A stretch of 64,000 bases of DNA from NCBI GenBank assembly GCA_025267735.1, contig CM046297.1, forward strand, positions 15,402,011-15,466,010. The letters are read 5' to 3'. This DNA comes from Mactra quadrangularis. Taxonomy: Eukaryota; Mollusca; Bivalvia; Venerida; Mactridae. Of the stretch, positions 24,237 to 36,200 are shown piece by piece. The stretch's first letter is position 1, and each line of letters begins with the position of its first letter. The notes beneath the pieces are model-generated. The model searched no databases and was not told the origin of the DNA. It was given only the letters and a program-made list of their open reading frames with translations. A program made the position numbers and the translations under genes.

Positions 24237-24976
24237 TCCAAGAAAGTGAAATATATAGCTGGTTGTCTAACAGGGCAATCTACCTTCAAAATTAATATCC
24301 AGCCCTACTTTATACTAATTTGTTTTAGCTTTTGGGACAAATGGGAGGTTGGTGCATTCTAAAACCTAGTTCAAACTCCCAAGTGGCTATTATTTTTCCA
24401 CTGTTCATTCCAAGGCTAAATCCCCCTAGGGTTCTTGTTGTATTATTTGTTGGTGGCATTTCTTTTATATCAAAAGATTTAAAATCTAAAAAACCTCACT
24501 CTTTGGTTTTTGGTTGTGAGGTTGGTCAGTGTCCAAAATCTCATACATGTAAACCAAAGGACATTTTAATCGCATAAGAACCCAAAACAATCCAAGTCCT
24601 TCTTTGTGCGAGCAGACGGCAATGTTTAGTATGTTTTATTAATTAAGAAATGTTACATTACCACATGTACATGTACTATATTTCAGGTAAAAATAACAAT
24701 TACTTAATATTTCTGATTTTATCACTGGTACCATGTAGCTTACATCATTAACTAAAGGAAATTACAAGGGTAGATGTTAATATGATAAACAGGTGTGGGT
24801 GGGGTAATGTTATATTTTCTTAGATATAAATACATGTTAGTCATGGTTACTAAAACAGTAAGGTTCCATGATAAGTTTGATTAAGTTGCCTGAAGAAAAT
24901 GGCTACAAAAAATTGTTTGGTTGAGATTTAAGACTATTTTTACGAACACAACGTTGGTAACTTAAACCCAACTTAA

Positions 24977-25165
24977 ATTGTTAAATTTTATTTAACTGCC
25001 AGCGACATATACATTAACCCCCCCCCCCTGATTTAAAAACTCAATATTTGTTGGATAATCCAAAATATATATATTAATTGACCATGAGTACAGCAGTACT
25101 GTAGTGAGTACTTAAACCAGAGGGGTCGGTGTATCCTCTTAGGGCTGCACTGAATAATTATAACA
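24977..25165. mobile_element. Palindromic MITE family copy e
   Basis: The left arm is TTGTTAAATTTTATTTAACT and AACCCCCCCCCCTGATTT (expanded C run), the loop CAGCAGTACTGTAGTGAGTA; the right arm is decayed. Confidence 0.75.
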
Positions 25166-25423
25166 ATAAAATCAATGTACAGTAACCTGTCAGATATTAT
25201 GGTACCATGAAAACTGGATAGTAGCCAATGTTCACATCATCAATATAACTAATCATTATTGTTAGATATATACAGTATTGTAATATACAGGAAGTAAACA
25301 TTATGTAATGCCAGCAAGTAATAAACTTTCTACAAAGGTCAAGGACACACAACATTTCTGATCAGTCGGACCTCATGCTGAGAAGTCTGAAACCTACATG
25401 GTTATTATTCAGTTCTTTTTTCT

Positions 25424-25690
25424 TCTAGTTAGTTTTAATACCATAGCAACACACTGTATAGGTCATATCACAGCAGTCAGGCAACCTAAATACTCTTTCT
25501 GGAAAGGTTAACCAGTCACTAGGTGCATACTTTAGTCAATGATGGAAAACTGCCCAACATGATTTTGATTCAGTGGTAGAAGGGAGAGTAGAAATAGACA
25601 TAGAAATTATTTTATGACCAAAATCCACAAAAGTGACCCCAGCTGACAATCTAACCACACGCCCATGATCAATAGACAATTCAAAGAGCT
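25424..25690 (-). mobile_element. SINE copy (degenerate, full length)
   Basis: It contains ACCATAGCAACACACTGTAT, TCAGTGGTAGAAGGGAGAG and a decayed head (GACAATCTAACCACACGCCC). It shares the family order from tail to head. Confidence 0.82.
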
Positions 25691-26649
25691 ATAACTCTGA
25701 CAAGGCAGTCCAAAAAAACAACCCAATTTCCACAGGTATATAAAAACATCCCATATAAATTGTGCAATAAATGAGACAAAATGAACAGTTAATGGCATAC
25801 ATAGAATACTGGCAACATATTGCAATAAGGTCTATACAGATTACATACAGCTGTAAGTGCAGTATTACAATCATGATCTGGGTAGACTATCAGCACACAT
25901 TGTATGATTATCATAAATAATAGATACATATCAAGTACATGGTTATCTTAATTAATTATCAGACAGTCTAAGAGTACACTTCTCAAAGAAAGTAGAGACT
26001 GGGCAGATAATGAACGTCAAAACTAAAGGTGCCATTTTTATATAGGAAAGTAGAATGTGGACATTTACTTCAGGATAAGACTGCATGAAGAGGGAGGTGT
26101 AATAAAACCCATTTCATGGAAATGAGAGACTGGGGATAATGAAGATCTGGGCTAAATGTGCTGTTCTTATATTGGAATTTTAGTAGAATGGACATTTACT
26201 TCAGGACAGGGCTGAGTGCAAAGGTGTTGTATTCAGGTGTTAGAGTTCAACAATAGAAATATTTCAAGAGGCCCCTTATCCATAAATTCCCATTCCATAA
26301 TTCCAGAAATTATTCTTAGCCCAGATTCCCTCCCCCACTCAATAGCTACAAAAACACCAAATGCTCCATCCATGTAATGTATAATCCTATAAAAGTATCC
26401 TATGAATCAATTATCATACATATAGTTAACTACTACCATATGATAAATGTACCAGCCAGTAATAGACAGATGTTAGACTACAGTCAGAACATTGATAAGA
26501 CATGACATGTGTCTTTGATTTAACATAGGGGTAGACATTCTTATATTGTCTATGACTGAGTTCATCTATCACAAAAATGGTGAAAAACAGACCACTTCCT
26601 GCCCCTTGTTGATCTTACATTGCTCATTACTGAGTAAATCTGTGTAATA

Positions 26650-26733
26650 TGTTTGATAGAGGCCCACATGGAAGATTGGATTTATCCAAATGTGTAGCCT
26701 CTTAAAATAAAGTCTTTATTATTATTATTATTA
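26650..26733 (+). repeat. LINE-like 3' tail fragment, copy 2
   Basis: ATCCAAATGTGTAGCCTCTT is followed by AATAAAGTC and a (TTA)n run, the form of a 5'-truncated LINE ending in a simple repeat. No LINE coding sequence is in the window. Confidence 0.55.
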
Positions 26734-27667
26734 TAATCTATCACAAAAGTCCAGGTTCTGCCCCCTAGCTAATTGGACCAAAGGAGTCTATATATAAGTG
26801 TAACATAAAAATACACAAGTGACCTTGACCTTGATTTTACCTTGACCCTTTTTCTTGACTACCAAGGACATTGCTACAGTATTTCTCTACATATGCAAGC
26901 CATACAGAGCTATTCACATTAAACCAGCCAAAGCCAGTTCCAAGCCCAGTTGAAAAATGTTGAGGGCAATAAAAACTTCTGAGAACTAAGAAAACAAGCA
27001 GAAGAAGAAGTTCATTCAATGAAATGTTTGCTCTAGACACTCCGTTTGTTTGCGTAAAGTTCTAGCTGGAGTCTGCACAAAATGCATCCCTTAAGGAACA
27101 GAAAGTCTCTGACGCAAAAACTTAACACTAAAACAAGAGTTATTAACATAGAGAAAAGTAAAATGGCTTTAGAATATTGAAACTATTTTGGAATATAATT
27201 CTTCTAACCTTGCAACAACAATAATTTCTTATTTACCTCAGTAACAATATAACTAATAGAGGATATCACATTGCTACACAGTGAAACAGAAAGGAATAAT
27301 TTTTTGTATGAAAATCATAAAACTGTATTTTGGTCTGCAGCAAAAAGTTAACAAAACAGCCGATATTTAACTATTTATATACATCAACAAAGTTGAAACT
27401 GAAGTATCAAACATAATAAAAACAACTTTGTTTATAAATATGTGATTGTTTATTGACGTCTAGAAGTTGATGTTTTTCATTTAGATTTTATCATAACTTT
27501 TATCAACACTTTCTTTTTTAGCTACTTAAATGCTCACATAAGCCTTCCATGGTACTTAATTTTATTTTCCAGTACTTAATAGCCCTTCCCCAAGGATCCG
27601 ACAATTCCTTCATACTTAGAAGGACATCCAAATTTTTGTTACAATTTTCATTGAAGAATATGACCTA

Positions 27668-27748
27668 CAGTAGGTGCAGCCAGGAATCGAACCAAAAACT
27701 GCAGATTACAATATGAGTTTTACCCACTACACCATAGTAATGGCAATC
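27668..27748 (-). repeat. tRNA-like SINE head fragment
   Basis: The minus strand has ATGGTGTAGTGGGTAAAACT and TTTTTGGTTCGATTCCTGGC. This is a tRNA-derived head with well-kept A and B boxes and no matching acceptor stem. Confidence 0.6.
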
Positions 27749-27756
27749 ATTGATTC

Positions 27757-28014
27757 TGATGATATCTTTTTTAGAATTTGTGAAAGGGGTCAGAGACAAT
27801 CATCACTTCTGATGGTATCTTTTTTGGTATATGTGAAAGGGGCCAGGGGCTTTACTTTAAATAGAACAGTTTCGAAAGTTTTATCGCAATTTCATTGATA
27901 GAGGAAAGAAAAGTCATCGGTTAATTCTACAATTGGTAAAACTGCATAATTTTCAAGAAATCTAAGAAATGGAAAGGAACGTCTAAAAGGACCCAATGAT
28001 ATAAGGGACATCAT
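27757..28014. mobile_element. ATCAGGGCTT foldback family copy C
   Basis: It shares GGGGCCAGGGGCTTTACTTT and AAACTGCATAATTTTCAAG with copies A and B. The left portion (TTCTGATGATATCTTTTTT) is duplicated in tandem about 50 bp apart. Confidence 0.72.
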
Positions 28015-29493
28015 AATTCACAAACCTGCAGAAAAACAAGCATATGCAGAAATACAGCAAAGACAGGAAGTATAGAAGATTCCAGCATTTCTCAGAAATT
28101 GTCAGTGAAACTTAAGCCACCTTTTACAGGTTCCCAAGGAAGCAACAATAATCTAAGAGTAAGTAATAAATCTGTAATGTTGTTAATTGAAACAAATTAT
28201 TTTATCAGAAGTTTCCCAGACATTTATATCAGCCAGGTAAATGAAAGAATACATTGTTTTACTTGTATAATAACAGTAAAGATTGTATATCTAAGACTAC
28301 AAACTGTCAGAGAATATTATTTACAGATAAACAATTAGTTTGGCTGCATCAAATTTGTGTTTTGGTTTAAAGTTTGATTTTTGTTTGTTCCAAAACAATT
28401 TAACTAACCATCTGATTATTTCGCTCTTGACTATTAAATACAATCTGTCAAATACTAGCATGAGGGGGGAGGAAATAAGCAAACATATCAGGAACAGCAA
28501 CAGTCAAAACCACAGTCCTACCACACAGTCCAAAGGCAAAAAGGATATGTTTTTAGATTTTTATGTTTTTATTAAAAAGGGGACATTGGCAAAATAATTG
28601 TCACTAGCAGTTTAAATCAAGTTCAAGGGTGCACAAACAACCTCACACTTGCCCTCAGCAGGTTCAAAAACAAACAATAACAAATTGTCTGGGTGAAAAA
28701 AAAACTTCAACACACCTTTCAATCGACAATGTTGTATGCAGAAACACAAAAAGCAGTGCCAAGGTAAAAAGAACTCAATGACCCCGAGGAGACCAAAATT
28801 GATGTACCATGTAACAAATAGCTATAAGGTATGGCCTAACTAGAATCTAGTTGTACCTGTAATCTAAGAGACTTGTTATCTACTTGACAAGATTGTTAAT
28901 GATCTGTCAGGTATGTCATGATTGCTTGTTTTAAAACTTTTAAAATAAATTGTTGCCACGTCATTTACAAGCAGAACAAACGATGGAGGGTAGGAGGTTG
29001 TGAGAAATTTTATATTAGTGAGTTGGGTCTAGATTTTTTTTTAATATGAGTGGGTTGAGTTTAGAATTATTATTTTTATTTATATGAGCAGAAAATTGTT
29101 AGTTGCTCCAGGTATGTCTGGTAAATTTTATCGTTTGAGCATTAAAACCAGGATGCCAATTACAATTAATTGTTAATAAAGCTTTATGCTTAACTATTCT
29201 GATGACAAAAGTAGCAGCCATTAGTCAAGTCACCACTGTCTGTAGATTTTGGTCTATTTAATGTCAACACAGTCATTTGAATTTTGTCTCCCTTGAATTG
29301 ACAATGGACCATTCCAATTCAAAAATAAGACATTTCTATTATTAAAACCAAAGGCAAGTCAAGAATGTAAACTTTTGCTGTTCAACTAGCTTAAACCTCC
29401 CTTAAATTGACAATGGACTGTTCCAAGTTAAAGACAAGACAAGTCCACTTTTCAAACTAAGGGTAAAGACTTGAAAATATCTCAGATGTTTAC

Positions 29494-29707
29494 CTTGCTT
29501 TTTGTATTTCTTCTTCAGCGGTAAGTTTTCTACTCTCTTCTTCCTCATCCACGTCGTCATGACGTTGTCGACGAGATTTTAGAACTTCTGCTAATTCTGG
29601 ATCAACATTGACACCAGTTTGTTTTAATGATGGAGTGCGCTTTAGTATTCCTTTAGGTCTTTCAGAGTCTGATCTACCCACTGATTCTGTTCTTTTTAGG
29701 GCTGGAC
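29494..29707 (-). CDS. Host gene exon 4 (P-x-E-L-A-E-V-L motif)
   Basis: The exon is 214 bp, with acceptor ATCTTTTAG and donor GTAAAC, starting with two bases of a split Gly codon and ending with two bases of a split Arg codon. It encodes K-R-T-E-S-V-G-R-S-D-S-E-R-P-K-G-I-L-K-R, then T-P-S-L-K-Q-T-G-V-N-V, then D-P-E-L-A-E-V-L-K-S-R-R-Q-R-H, followed by an acidic helix-prone end. The I-L-K-R-T-P-S-L segment and the E-L-A-x-V-L-x-x-R-R motif are the most distinctive parts and match motifs in the previous exon. The charged tail may form a short single helix (inference). Kinase sites R-T-x-S and R-S-D-S are visible. Confidence 0.82.
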
Positions 29708-29749
29708 CTAAAAGATAAATAACAGATGTCAATTAAAAGTAAATGGCTA

Positions 29750-29935
29750 TTGTTTAATATAATTCAACTGTCAGTGACCCATTTATTAACCTTACTGATT
29801 TAAATACTCACTATAGTATTTCTGTACTCACTTTCGATAAAAATGTTACCCTGATTCTTGTACAGGAATTATTCAACAAATATCAAGTATTTAAATCAGG
29901 GGAGACAAATGCCACTGATATTAATAAAATAAACA
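29750..29935. mobile_element. Palindromic MITE family copy f
   Basis: The left arm is AATTCAACTGTCAGTGACCC and TTACTGATTTAAATACTC, the right arm AAGTATTTAAATCAGGGGAG and GCCACTGAT. It lies in the 420-bp intron between host exons 3 and 4 and makes up nearly half of it. Confidence 0.82.
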
Positions 29936-30126
29936 AATGCTAGATAGTCATATTTTTACAAATTCTTAGTGCTGTTGACATTTGGATGCATGACCAATCA
30001 ATAATTATACTTAATTGAATTAATGTTACTTAATCTGAGAGAAGACTTAAACCCTTAAATAAATGGAGGTCGAAAAATTGAATTTTCAACAAATGATAAA
30101 ATAAATCTGATGCCAAACCCACTTAC

Positions 30127-31600
30127 CAGTTTCCGTTTGTAATTGACTCATAACTTTGAATGGTCCAGAACGTTTCGGAGCTTGTCTTTCAGGAGTTTTC
30201 TCCCTTGTTGATATCTTTCTCATAATTTCATTTTTGTTAGTAATATCAATGCTTCCATGATGTGGGGAAGTCGGTGATTTAGGCCTAGGAACACTTTCTA
30301 CTACAGATTGCACTTTGGGTTCTACTTTACTTTCCATCACTAAACCAACTTTGGGTTCCATTATCTTAGTTTTAGCAATTAGAGGTTGTCTAACTTCAAG
30401 CACTGTCTCTACAGCCTTGACTGGTTCACTTTTAACTTGTTTACTTTCAGTTTCAACATTTTTAATAAATTGGGCAACTTGAGTAGGCGAGGTTACATTC
30501 AAGTTAGAAAGTTCAGAACTAAGTTTATCTTTTGATTCACCTGTGTTTTCTTTTGTATCGTCTAAATCTTTAGTGACTGATTGTAAAACATTTAAACTTG
30601 TGTCAATGGAATTGAGATCTAACTTAGGGACATAGGTGTGAGATCTGGCACTATCTTTTTGTTGGTTAGAAGTCACTGGGGTCACTGTTTTTACAGGGGC
30701 TACAGTTTGTACAGGGGCTACAGATTTAACAGGGGCTATGGTATCACTAACCGATTTAGGTTTAGAAGTTTCAATGGAGAGTTTATTTTCAATGGATATT
30801 TGTGATTGCACTTTCCCAGGTTTAATATCAATGGATGTTTTATGATCTTGAGACATGTTTTGAGATTCAGATGGTATTTTTAAGGCACTGACATTATCTA
30901 CAGAGATTGTCTTAGACTTTGTCTCACTATCAGAAGCTGGTGTTTCTTCCAGAGATGAATCAGTCTCTTTCCGTCTTGATCGTAACATTTTTAAGACTTC
31001 AGAGTCCGCTATCACCTCATCGTTACCAGCCGCTGAATATTTGTCAGCTCTTTCCACTTTCCCATCGTGAATTTTACTACGTTCGACAACCTCACCATCC
31101 TCCTGTTGTTTAGCAACAATTTCACTCCTTTTATTTAGAACTTTAGCTAATTCAGCAGAGGGTTTGTCAGATTGTTCAACAGGGGTGGCAGGTAATCGTC
31201 TACGTTCAACAGGCTCGGGACTGAACCTTCTCTTCATGAAATCAGATTTAAAACTAGAAGATCTTTGAACCGAACTCACAGAGTCTTTCTCCATGTCTAA
31301 GTTTTCTGTATTTTTAATTTTCAAACTTTGGGTTCTTTCTGGTGTTCTGCGACTCTCGCTTCCACTACCTGAGCTAGCATGACAAGCTTCTTGTCTTTTC
31401 AAGAATGTTTTATTCCGCCTTGGAGATTCAGAGTCTGACTTTTCCGAACTTGACGCGTCCGACCCAGAAAATTTCTGTAAAAGTTGAGAAAAGTTATTTC
31501 CCCTTCTTATCCTTCTGGGAGTATGTTGCTCATCGGGTTTCGTTTGAGGGGAACTCTCTCTTTCACTAGATTCTGTAAGTCGAGATATCACAGTTGATAC
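30127..31600 (-). CDS. Host gene large exon 3 (491 codons, disordered)
   Basis: This is the largest exon, 1,474 bp, with acceptor AAATTTCAG before 31600 and donor GTAAGT at 30126. It starts in phase 0 and leaves one base. The protein is strongly disordered: Ser/Glu/Lys-rich with phosphorylation-like R-R-x-S sites and clusters such as R-R-I-R-R-G-N-N-F-S-Q-L-L-Q-K-F-S-G-S-D. Two short motifs recur, S-A-E-L-A-K-V-L-N-K-R and S-E-V-L-K-M-L-R-S-R-R, close to one in the next exon. A degenerate A-P-V-K/Q-S/T-V tandem lies in its middle (around 30670-30740). Its 3' end has R-S-G-P-F-K-V-M-S-Q-L. Single very long exons encoding disordered regions are common in cytoskeletal scaffold genes. An initiating methionine upstream of the acceptor (31657) is probably not used, because the splice junction to the previous exon is in frame. 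Confidence 0.85.
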
Positions 31601-32027
31601 CTGAAATTTTGACACAAATAACATTATACAAGGTGTTATTAATAACAAAACGGCCATTTTTACCTAGTAATAAAATAAACTTTTGTTACCATCAAGATAA
31701 ATCATGGGAGGAAAAGATTTATAAACAATGTGTTATTTATGATAAAATTTCTTTTGGCATACTTACAGAAATTCAATTTTTTATTTTGAAAAAATCAACA
31801 TTTAAAAGAGATTACCAATTCTGATTAAAAAATTTTTGAGAGAATATAAACACAATTATCCCATTGTTCTAAATAGGTCAACAAAAAACTATTTCACAAA
31901 AAACATAAAAAAATCTACTACAATGATACGCAACATAAACAAAATTCTACTTTACTAGCTAACCCCAAACAAAATTAGACAAATTACAACATTTAATTAA
32001 CACTATCTAATAAAAGGGACATTTGTT

Positions 32028-32268
32028 TTGTTTGTTGGTTTGTTTGTTTGTTTTTGCTGGGTTTAACCCCGTAGCAACACATTGTATAAGTCATAATGGC
32101 ATCCAGTGCACCTAACCTAGCTAGCTTTCCTGGACCCTTGTCAATAGGACATAATTGTCAAATTTTCATGGAAGGGTATAACCTCCCTGGGTGGGATTCG
32201 AACCCTTCCCCCTTAGGGACACAAGATTCCAAATCCCAGCGCACTACCAACTGCGCTATCGACCGGGG
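32028..32268 (-). mobile_element. Second SINE type: shared tail, different tRNA head
   Basis: On the minus strand the head reads GGTCGATAGCGCAGTTGGTA (A box) and GGGTTCGAATCCCACCC (B box), clearly different from the main SINE head. The far end, GGGTTTAACCCCGTAGCAAC with ACACATTGTATAAGTCAT and a TTTG-rich tail at 32028-32054, matches the main family. It looks like a modular SINE. Confidence 0.82.
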
Positions 32269-33638
32269 TAACATTTGTTTCAAAGGGTGCTAATGCTAAA
32301 CTCTGAACAGTAAGCAACATAATTATTTTAAACGCCTCACTGTTTTTGTAAATCATACTTGCACATGTAATGGATATGTTTTAACACCCCTTTTTAACTG
32401 TCAGTCATAAAAGATGGACAGGTCACCTGACTATTGCTCCATTGGACTATACACCAGAGCAAGACTGACATATCCACTGTTACAAACAAAGATCTATGGT
32501 TGGTGACAAGATGTAAATCAAAGACACTCCATGGGGGACAATTTGCATAGGTTTCAATGATCTAAACCAAATAATCTTAAACATTTGACCATGCAGTAGA
32601 TTTGAAAGTGATGAAAAATATTGTGACGTTTTTTTCCTTAACTGAACACCATCCATGAGATTAGTGGGGCTTGAGCCAACTGTTTATGATATCAAACACA
32701 AACTATCAAACAATGATTATGAACATTTTGATTTGGCACCAAACATAAAGATAGTTTCCAAATATTGCAAATGTTTTTCAGTTTGAAAATGAAAAACTTT
32801 CTCATGCATAAAGTGCACTTTTAAACACACTATCAGGAAAAATAAAGAATGAATTTAATGTTAAGATGCAGAAACATAACAAAATATAAACAAAGTTTCA
32901 GTATCATGCATTTACTCTTGCTTTTATCTTAAAATGTAAACAAAATGCATCAACATATCTTTTGAAGCAAAGTGTTTTCTGGATAATATTAAGACAGACA
33001 AATAACAGAGTTCAATGAATAAGAAAAACCTTACGAAAATTCTAGAATTTTTACAGGCTGCACTGAATAATGTTAGGTAAACAAGAGTGACATAATCATA
33101 CTAAATATTCAGTGATAGTTCTAGAAACATTGCAGGCTGCACCATATAGTTGTAAAATAATGTATGGATATCAATAAGGGCATGACACTGTTCAGCAATC
33201 AACAAACATTAAAAGTATGTTTTAGTATCCTATAATTTGAGAACTGCTAATACAAAAATACCATAAACCCTTAACCTAATAATTTTGAAGCAGTCCATAA
33301 TCAATTAAAGAACAGTCACTAGTAAGGATCAAGGCCGGACTGTACAAATGTAATGCAACAGCTGGTCTGTTTTTATATTAAGACAAAACTTTGCTATTAT
33401 CTCTTCAGCATGGCATTGGCCAATTAAATCAAGAATATCAAAATGCAATGACATTACAGATTAATTAAGTCCAGTTACATGTATTTAAATTTTGTCTCCT
33501 ATTCATTTTACTATAAGTGCATGAGTATTCTCGTACCCAGAAGTTACCAAGATTCTCGATTCTTCATAATAATTGCTGGGTACAAGAACGGTGCAGGGGG
33601 TGATTTTTTTTATTTGAGTGCAAGTTACAATGACTTAC

Positions 33639-33851
33639 TTTTGAGGGTAAGGCAAAACGTGATGGAAGAACAGACTGACTGTCGAGTACAGACTTGTTCA
33701 CAGTACGAGGTGAATCAATGTTATTCACATGCTTATGATCAGTGTTAATGGGATGCTTGATGGATGACTGGTTCTCTGAAGATGAGTTTAGACTGGAACC
33801 ACGTTTTGCTAATGAAATCTCAAGGTCATGTTTCTTCAAGGCATCAAATAC
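33639..33851 (-). CDS. Host gene exon 2 of the visible set
   Basis: The exon is 213 bp (71 codons), phase 0 on both sides, with acceptor TTTTAAAACAG and donor GTAAGT. The peptide starts V-F-D-A-L-K-K-H-D-L-E-I-S-L and continues as a Ser/Asn/His-rich stretch ending L-P-S-K. The first 14 residues could form a short amphipathic helix; the rest looks disordered. It joins in frame to exons on both sides. The open frame runs past both splice sites, so the longer uninterrupted ORF around it is not the protein. No domain is recognised; the function is inferred only from being part of this gene. Confidence 0.78.
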
Positions 33852-34799
33852 CTGTTTTAAAAAATATCCAAACAAATAAAAACAAAATGCACACAAAGTT
33901 AGATAACTAGCAAAATATTAAACACACAAAACACAAAATTAAAACCATTCATGCTGATAAGCTTTAAAATTTCCTTAAATATAACAAAATTTTTTGGTTA
34001 TTTGCATTAACCAAATGTTTACTAACAGTAGCAACTTGTTCCAACACAAATACATGCCAACCATACAGGTCGTCGGTGGTAATAGGACAACATTTAATGT
34101 GGAGCCGTGTTAGACATTTTACACTGGTATCAACATGTACAGTTTTATTTTTCATTTGTAACAAAACTCATGAAAAATGTTTAACAAGACACAGTTTAGA
34201 GTGACAATGATCCCTAGCCTCATTAGGGTAGTTGAAACCATGGCTACAATATAAATAAAAAATGGATCTCAAACATGGACTTATTTGCCCTTTTTATAAT
34301 GTTTCCGTAGTTGTTACGAATGTATTTTAGCAGTATACCTTGCCTCTTTTCTCTCCTCCCTGTCTCATTTTGCTCCATCCTAAGTGGAGATAGTTACTTT
34401 GAAACATCAACCCTCTGATTCTCCCAGCCCCCTTTAAATTGCATTGCAGTCCCCTTTTTATAACATTCCCACAATTCCTGCCCTTTTAGAGTTCAATAAA
34501 AATCACTAGTTATTATCAATATTAAAATTTTATATTTGAGGGACACCTTGAAATACCCGAGCGAGACTTTTGATTGTTGTCACAAAATGAACTTGTACAT
34601 GCACAGACAACTTGTTTTCTAAGTTTATCATACATTTACAACTAAGACATTCTACATCAAATAAATACTTTCATTTCTTCCATGCAAAACAAGCTAAACA
34701 AGTTGTAGCAAAGTATAAAAATATCTAGCCAAATATGGAAATTATCAACCATTCAGTTAAGTTTTACAATGATAAAACAAGCATTAATATTCAAACCAG

Positions 34800-34948
34800 T
34801 ATTGTTTAATTTCATTCAAATGTCAGTAAAGCATACATTAACCCCAATGATTTAAATTACTCATTACAGTACTTCTGTATTCATGATGGATATAACTCAG
34901 CAAGATGAATGTATGCATCACTGACAGCTAAATAAAATTCAACAATAA
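34800..34948. mobile_element. Palindromic MITE family copy g
   Basis: The ends ATTGTTTAATTTCATTCAAA and TAAATAAAATTCAACAAT are imperfect inverted repeats, with TGATTTAAATTACTCATTAC and GCATCACTGACAG inside. Confidence 0.78.
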
Positions 34949-35081
34949 ATCAATTAAAAGTTAAACACACAAAATTAGTTTAAAATATTAGAAAAAAAAT
35001 CAAAATCAACAAAATTTATGTGAAAATTTGAAAATTCACAAAGGGAGATCACTCTAATTGACACAAACAACAAAAATATAC

Positions 35082-35224
35082 CTCTAGTTCACTCCCTTTG
35101 TATTTATCTTCCCTGGACTCTCTAGACAATCTAGAAGATGAAACTCTTCTAATACCAACTTTAGATATCTGAGTATTATCATCAGAACTGTCTCGTCGTC
35201 GTACCACAGACGATGATGATGAAT
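35082..35224 (-). CDS. Host gene exon 1 of the visible set (supervillin-like, disordered)
   Basis: A 143-bp exon lies between acceptor TTTTTTAG (just above 35224) and donor GTATAT (35081). It begins with two bases of a split codon and ends in phase 0. It encodes about 47 residues: a serine run, then V-V-R-R-R-D, then S-K-V-G-I-R-R-V-S-S-S-R-L-S-R, and an acidic end S-E-L-E. R-R-x-S sites look like basophilic kinase targets (inference). It joins in frame to the exon at 33851-33639, giving S-E-L-E/V-F-D-A-L-K-K. An upstream exon must supply one base; none was recognised between here and the retrotransposon at 52485. Family assignment rests on the downstream exons, since this piece alone is too short and low in complexity. 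Confidence 0.75.
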
Positions 35225-35889
35225 CTAAAAAATAGAAAAATTAAAATATACATTATATGTCATGTGACCAAGAATAAGAACAGTGGTAAATAAAGAATGC
35301 AAAGGCTTTCCATGTTTCTTTCATGTAGGCTCGGAACTAAATGGTCATGGAGTACTTGCCTATTACCATGGCTATTAGCTTTTTGCTTATGTGTTTGTGT
35401 TTTTGTGTTGTTGTTGTTTCTGAAATTTTTGCTTACACCTTTTATTGATTCCATTTTGAAAATCATGACAAAAAATTTGAAGTAGCTTCAGTGGTTTTAA
35501 TTATAACACTACTTCCTATCAGTGTCATTTTTAAGTAGATAAACACCTATGCATTCCAAATACTATCATCAATGTTCTTTGAGGTGATATTTTTTATGTT
35601 TTTTATTCATTGAAAAAACCAGGTTTTGTATGCCATGATTTTCCTGAATGCTTTATTTAACTTCTATGAATACACCAGTAATAATGATGCTTTTACAGCA
35701 TGTCAAATAAGCACCTATGTCTTCAATATTTTTTGGAAACCAAGGGAGACAACTTCTTCAACATAAATTCAAGTACAACTAAGAGTTATGTTTCCTGATA
35801 TAAAGGTAAATCTAAGGATACAGAGTAATAAACATCTATAAATCAGAGATGTATATAATTAACTATGAATCATCACTGAAGGTAAACAC

Positions 35890-36200
35890 AGTACATAAAG
35901 AAGACATTGTATAGAGGACATTATATAGAGGACAAGTCTTCAAATATAGAATATACAGTCAATACTCAATGGTACAGGAAAAATACTGTATAGAGGCACA
36001 CTGTATAGAGGTTCAGTGTAAAGATAACATAATAAAGAGGACACAACTTCAAGAATAGAAAATACTGTCAATACTCCAAAGTAGTCTCCATACAGGAAAG
36101 TTCTATATAGAGGAACACTCTATACAGGGAAATGCTTTATAGAGGAACACTCTATACAGGAGAATACTTTATAGAGGAACCCTGTAAAAGGAACACTGTA
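35890..36200. repeat. Degenerate 31-bp tandem repeat
   Basis: Repeated TATAGAGGAACACTCTATAC units are spaced about 31 bp where best preserved (36111 and 36142) and decay to the left into TATAGAGGACA forms. TATAGAGG and its near complement alternate, so units are partly palindromic. Confidence 0.7.

Larger units (their letters stand above)
19154..29493 (-). other. Intron between host exons 4 and 5
   Basis: The intron is about 10.3 kb, bounded by GTAAAC (29493) and ATTACAG (19154). It contains the 34-bp minisatellite, SINE copies at 22186-22385 and 25424-25690, a MITE at 24977-25165, two ATCAGGGCTT-type elements and a LINE-like 3' tail at 26650-26733. No further exon is supported, and exons 4 and 5 join in phase without one. 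Confidence 0.7.
8845..35224 (-). other. Partial multi-exon gene, supervillin-like (gene span in window)
   Basis: Seven minus-strand coding blocks each end in a consensus splice donor (GTGAGT, GTAGGT, GTAAAT, GTAAAC, GTAAGT, GTAAGT, GTATAT from left to right) and begin after a pyrimidine-tract AG acceptor. Every junction keeps one reading frame: phases from 5' to 3' are 0, 0, 1, 2, 2 and 2. This mutual agreement is the strongest evidence that it is one gene. The product is about 1,025 residues so far, rich in Ser, Lys, Glu and Arg, with no folded domain visible. Repeated R-x-x-T-x-P-V-T-x-x-E motifs suggest the disordered region of supervillin, an actin- and myosin-II-binding membrane cytoskeleton protein; that naming is inference. 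The first visible exon needs one base from an exon further right and the last leaves two bases for an exon further left, so both termini are missing. The introns are full of repeats. Confidence 0.85.
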
